Below the pieces are notes generated by a model. That model was not told where the DNA came from. It ran no database searches and worked only from the letters and a program-made list of their open reading frames with translations. Shown one piece after another: positions 1 to 7,692 of a DNA stretch of 36,118 nucleotides. Each line of letters starts with the position of its first letter. Within the stretch, counting starts at the first letter, position 1. Location of the stretch: positions 1-36,118 of the forward strand of contig JAGCYC010000061.1 of the NCBI GenBank assembly GCA_017961015.1. The letters are read 5' to 3'. The translations under genes were made by a program, and so were the position numbers. The DNA is from Bacteroidales bacterium (lineage in GTDB: Bacteria > Bacteroidota > Bacteroidia > Bacteroidales > UBA932).

Positions 1-23
1 AATCGATTCTCTCAAGTAATATA

Positions 24-137
<114 letters not shown>

Positions 138-141
138 TTCG

Positions 142-178
142 ACACCCCGGACATTCACAAGATGCCCGGGGTGTTTTG
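142..178 (+). terminator. Rho-independent terminator of the rRNA operon
   Basis: ACACCCCGG at 142-150 pairs with CCGGGGTGT at 166-174 across a 15-base loop, and a T-rich tail follows. It lies 5 bases past the 5S rRNA and would end the ribosomal operon before the oppositely oriented genes that follow. Confidence 0.88.
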
Positions 179-243
179 TTTATGCCCAGCCGGCTATAAC
201 GTTGATATAGTTACCACTTTGAGGAAAGCCTGATCAATCAGAC

Positions 244-960
244 TCAGTACAGTCCCCCGTTGATTGAAATGGTTTCGCCGTTTATGTAGGCGGCATCGGG
301 GGATACCAGAAAGCCCACCAGGGCAGCGACTTCCCCGGGCTCGCCGAAGCGGGCTGCGGGGATGTCTTTCTTAAGGGCGGCTTCGTCAAGCCCTTCCACC
401 ATATCGGTACGGATGAAACCGGGAGCCACGGCGTTCACGGTCACTTTCTTGCGCGCCACTTCCTGGGCCAGAGCCTTGGTCGCCGCAATGAGTCCGCCCT
501 TGGCAGCAGAGTAGTTCGTCTGGCCGGGAAGGCCCTTCAGTCCGCTCAGCGAAGTAACATTCACAATACGGCCGAACTTATGGATGAGCATAGGCTGCAG
601 CAGGGCGCGCGTAAGGTTGTAAAAGCCGTTCAGGGTAGTGTCCACCACCGAGTGCCAGTCCTGGGGTTCCATCCAGATAAGGAGATTGTCGCGGCGTATT
701 CCGGCGTTGTTCACGAGCACCTCGATATAATCTTCGGGATGGGCAGCCTGCCAGGCCGATATAGCCTCCTGCACGGCCTCCCAGTCGGCAACGTCAAAGC
801 GCATAAGTTCACCCTTGCCGCCGACGAGTTCCAGCGTCTCAAGGGCCGCAGCCTCGTTGGATACGTAGTTGATGAGGACGTGATAGCCCATCTGGCTTAA
901 TTTGAGGCATATAGCCCGGCCGATTCCGCGGCTTCCGCCGCTAACAAATGCATATTTCAT
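244..960 (-). CDS. 3-oxoacyl-ACP reductase, FabG-like SDR
   Basis: Short-chain dehydrogenase/reductase of 238 residues, the usual FabG length. It has the NADP-binding GGSRGIG motif (8-14), NNAG (84-87), and a catalytic set around Ser137, Tyr150 and Lys154 (YSAAK). It should reduce a beta-ketoacyl group on ACP to the beta-hydroxy form in the cytoplasm. It is the last gene of a three-gene operon and overlaps the FAD oxidoreductase before it by 4 bases. The setting next to a ketosynthase and a desaturase-like FAD enzyme suggests an accessory lipid or polyene pathway, not housekeeping FabG (inference). Any other SDR on a related acyl substrate remains possible. Confidence 0.88.
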   Translation of the reverse strand: MKYAFVSGGSRGIGRAICLKLSQMGYHVLINYVSNEAAALETLELVGGKGELMRFDVADWEAVQEAISAWQAAHPEDYIEVLVNNAGIRRDNLLIWMEPQDWHSVVDTTLNGFYNLTRALLQPMLIHKFGRIVNVTSLSGLKGLPGQTNYSAAKGGLIAATKALAQEVARKKVTVNAVAPGFIRTDMVEGLDEAALKKDIPAARFGEPGEVAALVGFLVSPDAAYINGETISINGGLY

Positions 961-2021
961 AGGCTTTTACTGTATTCAATTACGCTTTGGCAGGTCCTGA
1001 GGGCGGTCTTGCTCACCCCGAGTACGCCGTGCAGTCCAAGATTCTGTCCCGTAAGGAAGAGTCCCGGAACGGGAGTCTCGGGCGGAAGGAAGGACAGGGA
1101 GGGATTGTCGTAGTCCTTGATAAAACCGTAGGCGCTGCCTCCGGGAGTAAGTGTATAGCGCTCCCAGGTGGCCGGCGTGCTGGTCCACCACGAGGCGGGC
1201 TCAAGCTCCGGAAGCCGCTGCCGGGCCTTGGCTATACAGCTGAGCGCAAGCTCGTTACGGTCAAAGGGCCGGGCGGGGGCAAAGCAAAGCAGGGTGAGGT
1301 TGTGGCTGAGTCCGTCGGCCCCGGCGTCGCCGAAGTGGATCATTAGCGAGCCGTCCGCGAAGATGCCGTGCCCGTCGCTGGGGATGCCCTTCGCAAGCTT
1401 GATATAAACGCTGAAGACCCCGTCGCCGTTCCGGTAGGAGCGCAGCCGGCGCAGATAGGAAGGCCGGATGTGGTCGGCGCAGATGGCCATACAGCTAAGG
1501 GGGTGAATATCGGCAATGATGATTCCGCTGTAGGAGGAAGAGTCGGAGCAGTAGGCTGTGCCGGAGGCGATCCGTACCACCCTGCGACGGGTGAGCACCC
1601 GGCCTCCGTGCGCGAGGATATCGGCCTGGAGGGCATCGGCAAGCACTTTTCCGCCGCCGCGGAGCCTCCAGCTGCTGCCCTTGTAGGGCTCCAGGATGTG
1701 TTCCCTCTCCATTGCCGATACCCCCTCGGTGGGGTGCTGAAGCCTGAGGAAGGGGAATCCTTCGTCGTCGGGAACCTTTTCCCAGGGGAGGGACATCAGC
1801 CCCAGGGGTTCGAAGATGCCGTAAAGCGGCTCACCTGGTGCAAGGCCTCCCACCGAATGGAAACCCGTGTCGAAGCGCTCTCCCTCACGGACAAAAGTCT
1901 GAAGGCAGCCGCCCGTCTGCAAGCCCTGTTCCAGGACCGTTATGCCGAAGCCCCTCCGGGAAAGATAGGCTCCGCACAGAAGGCCCCCGAGGCCTGCGCC
2001 GATGATAACTACCTCAGACAC
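957..2021 (-). CDS. FAD-dependent phytoene-desaturase-like oxidoreductase
   Basis: 354-residue flavoprotein with an N-terminal dinucleotide-binding motif (VVIIGAGLGGL at 4-14) and a C-terminal FAD motif near PGLFLTGQNLGLHGVLG, both typical of the CrtI/retinol-saturase type of amine-oxidase-fold enzymes. It is shorter than CrtI (about 490 residues). Related enzymes of this type occur in Bacteroidota polyene and flexirubin-type gene clusters (recalled, not searched). The start is GTG at 2021, inside the end of the ketosynthase gene (8-base overlap), so translation is probably coupled. Substrate unknown; desaturation or isomerisation of an ACP-bound acyl chain is the likeliest reaction. Confidence 0.75.
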   Translation of the reverse strand: MSEVVIIGAGLGGLLCGAYLSRRGFGITVLEQGLQTGGCLQTFVREGERFDTGFHSVGGLAPGEPLYGIFEPLGLMSLPWEKVPDDEGFPFLRLQHPTEGVSAMEREHILEPYKGSSWRLRGGGKVLADALQADILAHGGRVLTRRRVVRIASGTAYCSDSSSYSGIIIADIHPLSCMAICADHIRPSYLRRLRSYRNGDGVFSVYIKLAKGIPSDGHGIFADGSLMIHFGDAGADGLSHNLTLLCFAPARPFDRNELALSCIAKARQRLPELEPASWWTSTPATWERYTLTPGGSAYGFIKDYDNPSLSFLPPETPVPGLFLTGQNLGLHGVLGVSKTALRTCQSVIEYSKSL

Positions 2022-3231
2022 GGCGTATTACAAGGGAAGAATTGGTTCCGCCGAAGCCGAAGGAATTGGAGAGGAAGCAGTCGAAGCCCCTCTGGATGGT
2101 TTCGGAAGGAATATACAGATGGGCCGAATCTTCGTCGGGATTCTCGAAATTGAGGTTACCGGCGATGAACCCGCCCTGCATCATCAGGATGGAATAGACC
2201 AGTTCGGAGGCTCCGGCCATCCACATTTCGTGGCCGGTCTGGCTCTTGGTGGACGTTACGGGGACGCTCTTTTCGCCGAAGACGCGGTGCAGGGCCTTGG
2301 CCTCGTTGGCGTCTCCCACGTGGGTGGAAGTGGCGTGGGCGTTGATGTAGCCGATATCGGCCGGGCTCACTCCGGCGCGCCTGAGGGCCATTTCCAGCGA
2401 ACGGGCAGGGCCGTCCACGTTGGGCGAGGAGATATGGTCGCCGTTGGCCGAAAAGCCGTAGCCGAGGACCTCGGCAATGATGGGGGCTCCGCGGCGGACA
2501 GCGCTTTCGTAGCTTTCAAGGATGAGGGTGGCCGCTCCGCCGCCGGGCACCAGGCCGTCGCGGTCGCGGTCGAAGGGACGGCTGGCCTTAGTGGGCTGGT
2601 CCTCCCTGAGTGAGAAGGCCGATATCCCGTCGAAGGAGCCGGTGGCGGCCATATTCACCTCCTGGGCGCCGCCGCACACCACCATCTCCTGCAGCCCGTT
2701 CTGGATGAGCAGGGCACCGAGGCCCACGGCGTGGGAACCGCTGGCGCAGGCTCCTGATACTGTGAGGTTTATGCCTTTGAGATGGAAGATTACCCCAAGG
2801 TTCATCGTAACCGTGGAATTCATAGACTGGAAGATGGCTCCGCTGCCGCAGAGCATAGTGTCCTTCTTTTCCACTATCTTGGCTATGGAGCGGTAAACCG
2901 CATCGGCCGTAGAGTCATTGCCGTAGAGAAGGCCCACCTCGTGGCTGTCCAGGTAGGCGGCGTCTATCCCCGCCTGTGCAAGGGCGTCGCGGGTGGCGCA
3001 GTAGGCATACTGGGCCGGTTCGGGCATATATACCCTCTGGGAGCGGGGAAGTTCCCCCTTGAGGTCCGGCAGTTCCACTTTGGCGGTGAGGCCGGAACGG
3101 AAGCCGGCTTCCTTGCGCGCGGGATCCAGGATTATGCCCGAGACCCCGTCAAACAGCGATTTCTGAACCTGGTCCAGGCTTGTTCCAAGGCAGGACCATA
3201 TACCCATTCCGGTAATTACGACTCTTTGCAT
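2014..3231 (-). CDS. Beta-ketoacyl-ACP synthase (KAS II type)
   Basis: 405-residue thiolase-fold condensing enzyme. It has the active-site Cys162 in GACASG, His299 in NAHATST, Lys329 and His334 in TGHEMW, the Cys-His-His set of elongating ketosynthases. The motifs differ from housekeeping FabF (HATST in place of HGTST; GHEMWMAG in place of GHLLGAAG), which fits an accessory enzyme. It is the first gene of the operon with the FAD oxidoreductase and FabG-like reductase, read from its own promoter at 3255-3262. It would extend an acyl or aryl starter with malonyl-ACP. No ACP, dehydratase or acyltransferase is adjacent, so it must borrow these from elsewhere. Confidence 0.88.
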   Translation of the reverse strand: MQRVVITGMGIWSCLGTSLDQVQKSLFDGVSGIILDPARKEAGFRSGLTAKVELPDLKGELPRSQRVYMPEPAQYAYCATRDALAQAGIDAAYLDSHEVGLLYGNDSTADAVYRSIAKIVEKKDTMLCGSGAIFQSMNSTVTMNLGVIFHLKGINLTVSGACASGSHAVGLGALLIQNGLQEMVVCGGAQEVNMAATGSFDGISAFSLREDQPTKASRPFDRDRDGLVPGGGAATLILESYESAVRRGAPIIAEVLGYGFSANGDHISSPNVDGPARSLEMALRRAGVSPADIGYINAHATSTHVGDANEAKALHRVFGEKSVPVTSTKSQTGHEMWMAGASELVYSILMMQGGFIAGNLNFENPDEDSAHLYIPSETIQRGFDCFLSNSFGFGGTNSSLVIRRV

Positions 3232-3254
3232 CTTGCTTTCGATAAGACAATATG

Positions 3255-3262
3255 CAAATATA
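3255..3262 (-). promoter_or_regulatory. -7 promoter element of the ketosynthase operon
   Basis: On the minus strand the sequence reads TATATTTG, an exact match to the Bacteroidota -7 consensus TAnnTTTG. The predicted start of transcription is about 20 bases before the ATG at 3231. It is divergent from the element at 3301-3308. Confidence 0.65.
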
Positions 3263-3300
3263 CGGAATTAGTCGGTTTTTTAAAACTCCAATTAAATTAC

Positions 3301-3308
3301 TATATTTG
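3301..3308 (+). promoter_or_regulatory. -7 promoter element of the CapD-like gene
   Basis: TATATTTG matches TAnnTTTG. Transcription would start near 3312. This helps decide the start codon: an ATG at 3319 would leave about 7 bases of leader, while the in-frame ATG at 3331 leaves about 19, similar to other genes here. Confidence 0.65.
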
Positions 3309-3330
3309 TAAACTTTATATGCTTACAAAT

Positions 3331-5229
3331 ATGGGCTTTATAAAACGTATATTCTCATCTCAGGTGCTTCCCTCGTGGATAATCCTTTTGATGGACATCT
3401 TCATACTGTGCTTCTCGATGGTGCTGGCCTACCTCCTGCGCTACTCCTTTGCACAGTTCATCGCGCATTATCAGGAATTCCTTTGGACCCTGCTTCTGGT
3501 GGTTCCGGTAACGGTGCTGTTCGCCAAGCTCTTCCATACCTATTCCAATGTGCTGCGGCTCTCGTCCTTCTCGGACGTGATGAATATCTTCGTCTCGCTC
3601 ACCCTGTCCTTTATGGCAGCCATAGTAGTGGCCCTGGTGGTGGATGCGGTCATAAAAGGCCACGGTCCCTTGCAGGTATCGGTCCTCCTTATCGCCTACG
3701 CACTCACTTTCGTGCTTATGGCCACTATGCGTATGAGCATAAAGATGGTTTACGACCATTTCAACGAGGATTCGGGCAGGATGCTCAACACCTATGTGTA
3801 CGGCACCAAGGAATCAGGCGTGAACATAGCCAAGAGCCTCAGGGTCCAGAAGGGCAACACCTTCCACCTTCGCGGTTTCATTGCCGATGACCCCGCGATG
3901 AAAGGCAAGGTGATGATGGGCGTGAACGTCCATATGAACGATGAGGACCTGCTGGACCATATCCGCCGGGACGACATCGAGGCCGTGATCGTCTCCCCTG
4001 CAAAAGTGGATATCATCAAGGAAAACGATATCGCCGACCGTCTGCTGCAGGAGGGTGTGAACATCTATCTGGCCCCGGATGTTACTAACGACTGGAAGGG
4101 TACCGGCGCCCCCAAGCAGATCCGTTCCATCCAGATCGAGGACCTGCTGGGCCGCGACCCTATCCATATAAATATGCAGAGGATATCCTCCCAGCTTCAG
4201 GGCAGGCGTGTCCTCATTACCGGCGCAGCCGGTTCCATCGGCAGTGAGATAATGCGTCAGGTGGCGGCTTTCAGCCCTTATCAGCTAATCCTGGTAGACC
4301 AGGCCGAAACGCCCCTGCACGACATACGCCTGGAGCTGGAACGCAGCTGGAGCGCCCTCGAGGCCCCCACCATCGTTGCCGATATCACCAACCAGGCGCG
4401 TATGGAAGACATCTTTATGCGCTACAAGCCCGAGTATGTGTTCCACGCAGCCGCCTACAAGCACGTCCCTATGATGGAGGACAATGTGTCGGAGGCCATC
4501 CAGAACAATGTGAAGGGAACCAAAGTCCTGGCCGATCTTTCCGTCAAATACGGTGTGGAGCGTTTCGTGATGATATCCACCGACAAGGCCGTGAACCCTT
4601 CCAACGTGATGGGCTGCTCCAAGCGCATCTGCGAGATTTATGTGCAGTCCCTGGCCCGCAAGATCCAGAAGGACAAATCGGCCAAGACTCAGTTCATCAC
4701 CACCCGCTTCGGCAATGTGCTGGGCTCCAACGGTTCGGTGATACCCCTGTTCCGCAAGCAGATCGAGGCAGGCGGCCCCATCACCGTCACCCACCCGGAT
4801 ATCATCCGCTATTTTATGACCATACCCGAGGCCTGCCAGCTGGTGCTGGAGGCCGGCAGTATGGGCAAAGGCGGCGAAATCTTCATCTTCGATATGGGCG
4901 AGCCCGTCCGTATCCTGGACCTTGCCAAGAAGATGATCAAGCTGAGCGGCCGCCAGGACATCAGGATAGAATTCACCGGCCTGCGCCACGGCGAAAAGCT
5001 TTATGAGGAGCTGCTGGCCACCAAGGAGAATACCAAACCCACTTCGCACGACAAGATTATGATCGCGAACGTGAGGGAGTACGATTTCGAGGACATAGCA
5101 GAGGATATCGATGCCATCATCGACAGCAGCTACTACTTCGATTCAATGAGGACCGTAGGGCGTATGAAAGACCTTGTGCCTGAATTCAAGAGCCTCAATT
5201 CACCTTATTCGGTGCTGGATACCGAATAG
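3331..5229 (+). CDS. CapD/FlaA1-type nucleotide-sugar 4,6-dehydratase, membrane-bound
   Basis: 632-residue protein of the membrane-anchored polysaccharide-biosynthesis dehydratase family, which acts on UDP-HexNAc substrates for capsule or O-glycan synthesis. The first 130 or so residues hold about four membrane segments. A first Rossmann-like region follows, then the SDR domain with TGAAGSIGSE (about 297-306) and the altered catalytic triad seen in this family: Ser416, Met427 in place of Tyr, and Lys431 in MGCSK. Length is normal. The open frame extends upstream to 2782 over the opposite-strand ketosynthase gene, but that part is a shadow; the start at 3331 (or 3319) follows the promoter. It ends 4 bases from the convergent aminotransferase. 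Confidence 0.92.
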   Translation: MGFIKRIFSSQVLPSWIILLMDIFILCFSMVLAYLLRYSFAQFIAHYQEFLWTLLLVVPVTVLFAKLFHTYSNVLRLSSFSDVMNIFVSLTLSFMAAIVVALVVDAVIKGHGPLQVSVLLIAYALTFVLMATMRMSIKMVYDHFNEDSGRMLNTYVYGTKESGVNIAKSLRVQKGNTFHLRGFIADDPAMKGKVMMGVNVHMNDEDLLDHIRRDDIEAVIVSPAKVDIIKENDIADRLLQEGVNIYLAPDVTNDWKGTGAPKQIRSIQIEDLLGRDPIHINMQRISSQLQGRRVLITGAAGSIGSEIMRQVAAFSPYQLILVDQAETPLHDIRLELERSWSALEAPTIVADITNQARMEDIFMRYKPEYVFHAAAYKHVPMMEDNVSEAIQNNVKGTKVLADLSVKYGVERFVMISTDKAVNPSNVMGCSKRICEIYVQSLARKIQKDKSAKTQFITTRFGNVLGSNGSVIPLFRKQIEAGGPITVTHPDIIRYFMTIPEACQLVLEAGSMGKGGEIFIFDMGEPVRILDLAKKMIKLSGRQDIRIEFTGLRHGEKLYEELLATKENTKPTSHDKIMIANVREYDFEDIAEDIDAIIDSSYYFDSMRTVGRMKDLVPEFKSLNSPYSVLDTE

Positions 5230-5233
5230 GAAA

Positions 5234-6424
5234 CTACCTTCTGTTATAGGCCTTCAGCGCGGCTCTGAGAAGCATCAGTGAGCGCTGGAGGTCTTCTTTT
5301 TTGAGCACGTAGGCCAGGCGTACCTGGTTGCGGCCAAGGTCCGGATTGCGGTAGAAACCGGCGGCAGGTGCCATCATTACGGTCTCTCCGTCCAGGCGGA
5401 AGTCCGTCAGGCACCAGCGGCAGAAGTCTTCGGCATCGGCCACGGGAAGCGAGGCTACGGTATAGAAGGCCCCGTGAGGCATAGGGGAGAACACACCGGG
5501 TATGCTGTTGAGCCCCTTTATGAAGAAGTCGCGGCGCTCCTTGTACTCGCGGTAGCTGTCGGCAAGGTACTTCTCGGTGCCTTCGATGGAGGCTTCGGCC
5601 ACAATCTGTCCCAGAAGAGGAGGGCTCAGGCGGGCCTGGCAGTACTTCATCACGGTATCCCTCACCAGGCGGTTGTGGGTAACTATCATACCTATGCGTA
5701 TGCCGCATTCGGAGTAGCGCTTGCTCACGGAATCGATCAGGATGGCCTGCTCGTCCAGGCCCAGGGAAAGGGCGCTCAGATAGGGCTCGTCGGTGTATAC
5801 GAATTCGCGGTAGACCTCGTCGGAGAAGAGGTACAGGTCGTATTTCCGGACCAGCTCCTTAATCTTCTGAAGCTCGGCCGGGGAATATACCACGCCGGTG
5901 GGATTGCCGGGATTGCACAGGAGTATGGCCCTGGTGCGGGGGGTGATAACCTCTTCGAAGGCCTCTGAGGGAGGCAGGGCAAAGCCGTCCTCTATCCGGG
6001 ACTGGACCGTGCGCACCCTTATTCCGGCAGTTACGGCGAAGGAGATGTAGTTGGCATAGCCGGGCTCCACCATTATCATCTCGTCGCCGGGATTCATACA
6101 GGCGAGGAAACTCAGGAGTATGGCCTCGGAGCCGCCGGCGGTAATTATGATGTCGTCTTCGCTTACGTCTATGCCGAAGCCCTTGTAATAGCCGCAGAGC
6201 TTGGTGCGCAGCGAAAGGAAGCCCTCCGAGGGGCTGTATTCCAGGGTCTTGCGCTCGATATGCCTCACGGCGTCGAGGGCCTTCTCGGGAGTGGGAAGGT
6301 CCGGCTGGCCGATATTCAGATGGTACACCTTTACGCCTTCGCGGCGGGCGGCATCGGCAAGGGGAGCCAGCTTTCGGATAGGTGAAGACGGCATCTCAAG
6401 GCCGCGTGTGGATATCTGGGGCAT
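5234..6424 (-). CDS. Class I/II PLP-dependent aminotransferase
   Basis: 396-residue fold-type I aminotransferase. It shows the NPGNPTG motif (171-177), Asp202 and Tyr205 of the cofactor pocket, and the PLP lysine Lys235 in SVSKRYSECGIRIG. This is the aspartate/aromatic aminotransferase family; donor and acceptor cannot be told from sequence. It starts 11 bases after the stop of the ROK gene, so the two are likely co-transcribed. It converges on the CapD-like gene with a 4-base gap and no visible terminator. Confidence 0.9.
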   Translation of the reverse strand: MPQISTRGLEMPSSPIRKLAPLADAARREGVKVYHLNIGQPDLPTPEKALDAVRHIERKTLEYSPSEGFLSLRTKLCGYYKGFGIDVSEDDIIITAGGSEAILLSFLACMNPGDEMIMVEPGYANYISFAVTAGIRVRTVQSRIEDGFALPPSEAFEEVITPRTRAILLCNPGNPTGVVYSPAELQKIKELVRKYDLYLFSDEVYREFVYTDEPYLSALSLGLDEQAILIDSVSKRYSECGIRIGMIVTHNRLVRDTVMKYCQARLSPPLLGQIVAEASIEGTEKYLADSYREYKERRDFFIKGLNSIPGVFSPMPHGAFYTVASLPVADAEDFCRWCLTDFRLDGETVMMAPAAGFYRNPDLGRNQVRLAYVLKKEDLQRSLMLLRAALKAYNRR

Positions 6425-6435
6425 ATCTGCTTTGT

Positions 6436-7626
6436 TTACAGGATTCCGAGCATACGGCTGCGTACCAGCATTGCGGCACCCAGGGGAGCGGCCGTAGTCT
6501 TGAGTTTGGAAAGGCGGATGGAGGTGTCCTTGTTGGCAATGTTAAGCACGTGGCGCCGTATGGCCGTGCGTATGGGGAGCATCAGATAGTCTCCCGCCGC
6601 CATTGCGACCTTGCCGCCTATTACCACCAGCTCGGGGTTGAAGATATTGATAAGGCCGGCCAGCCCCTTTCCGAGGTTGGTCCCGAGGGTTTCCACCGCC
6701 TCGATGGCGACGGTGTCCTCCTGTTTGATAGCTGCGAAAATGTCGTTCAGGTTCACCCGGCCCTCTTCCTTGAACTTGGGCACCAGGGACGAGGCGCTGC
6801 CGCTGCGGAGCTGCTCGCACACCATCCTTACCAGGGCCGATCCCGAAGCACCCGTCTCCAGGCAGCCGATCTTTCCGCATCGGCACATCTGACCGTTGTC
6901 AAGCAGGGGGAAATGGCCGAACTCGCCGCTGAAGCCGGAGGTACCGTAGTACAGGTGACCGTCCATTATAATACCCATACCCAGGCCCCAGCTGACGTTC
7001 ACGAACAGTACATTCTTCTTGGTTCCGAGGCTGTCCAGGTACTCGCCGTAGGTCATTGCGCGGGAGTCGTTCTCCATTGTCACGTGCACTCCCAGGTCCT
7101 CTTCCAGTACCTTCTCTATGGTGCGTTCGGGGTCGAAGGAGTAGCTGTAGCTGTAGCCGGTCACGGGATTGACGCGCCCGGTCATACTCAGGCCCACGCC
7201 CATCACCTTGTCCCAGTCGCCTATGGCCTGGCGCAGTCTCTGGGCGATGATATGCACGGACTCCTCGCTGCGTTCCATACGGAAGCTTATGTCGTCGCGG
7301 AAGTCCAGGAGGCTTCCCTTGAAGTCGGTCACGGCTACGCTAACGTGGGAATTGCGGATGTCCACCCCCACAAAATGCCCGGCCTCGGGATTGAGCCCGT
7401 AGATGGCGGGGCGCCTGCCTCCGGAGGTGCCGGATTTGCCCAGCTCCACCAGAAAGCCTTCCTGGATAAGTTCCTGGACCAGCTTGGTGGTAGTAGGGAT
7501 GGAAGCGCCTATGGCCTCGCTCAGTTCAGCGATGCTGTGGGTGCCCTGTCCTATGCTGAGATACAGGATATTCTTTTTGAGAATGGAGTTCTTGTTGTCT
7601 TTCTTGTCAAGGAAAGTGTAACGCAT
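6436..7626 (-). CDS. ROK-family transcriptional regulator or sugar kinase
   Basis: 396 residues. The N-terminus (about 15-78) looks like a winged helix-turn-helix (SIAELSEAIGASIPTTTKLV, then a GRRPAIYGLNP wing). The rest (85-390) is a ROK domain with the zinc motif His238, Cys248, Cys250, Cys255 (CRCGKIGCLE). Asp187 sits in ENDSRA where ROK kinases carry the catalytic Asp, so sugar binding or residual kinase activity is possible. The architecture is that of NagC/Mlc-type regulators that sense a phosphorylated or amino sugar. It is read from 7647-7654 and heads an operon with the aminotransferase. The target operon is not evident in the window. Confidence 0.88.
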   Translation of the reverse strand: MRYTFLDKKDNKNSILKKNILYLSIGQGTHSIAELSEAIGASIPTTTKLVQELIQEGFLVELGKSGTSGGRRPAIYGLNPEAGHFVGVDIRNSHVSVAVTDFKGSLLDFRDDISFRMERSEESVHIIAQRLRQAIGDWDKVMGVGLSMTGRVNPVTGYSYSYSFDPERTIEKVLEEDLGVHVTMENDSRAMTYGEYLDSLGTKKNVLFVNVSWGLGMGIIMDGHLYYGTSGFSGEFGHFPLLDNGQMCRCGKIGCLETGASGSALVRMVCEQLRSGSASSLVPKFKEEGRVNLNDIFAAIKQEDTVAIEAVETLGTNLGKGLAGLINIFNPELVVIGGKVAMAAGDYLMLPIRTAIRRHVLNIANKDTSIRLSKLKTTAAPLGAAMLVRSRMLGIL

Positions 7627-7646
7627 AGCCTGTGATTATAAGCATA

Positions 7647-7654
7647 CAAAGATA
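7647..7654 (-). promoter_or_regulatory. -7 promoter element of the ROK gene
   Basis: On the minus strand it reads TATCTTTG, a strong match to the Bacteroidota -7 consensus, about 20 bases before the ROK start. It lies only 11 bases from the divergent element at 7666-7673, so the two polymerase sites overlap and should compete. Confidence 0.68.
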
Positions 7655-7665
7655 ATAAAAAAGCG

Positions 7666-7673
7666 TATCTTTG
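7666..7673 (+). promoter_or_regulatory. -7 promoter element of the DPP4-like gene
   Basis: TATCTTTG matches TAnnTTTG. The predicted transcription start near 7677 leaves only 4 bases before the ATG at 7681 but about 16 before the in-frame ATG at 7693, which favours 7693. Confidence 0.65.
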
Positions 7674-7692
7674 CCTAAAAATGTATCCGGAT

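Noticed and set aside
2782..3330. N-terminal extension of the CapD-like frame
   Set aside because: It is antisense to the ketosynthase gene and crosses both divergent promoters. The membrane protein family begins at about 3331.
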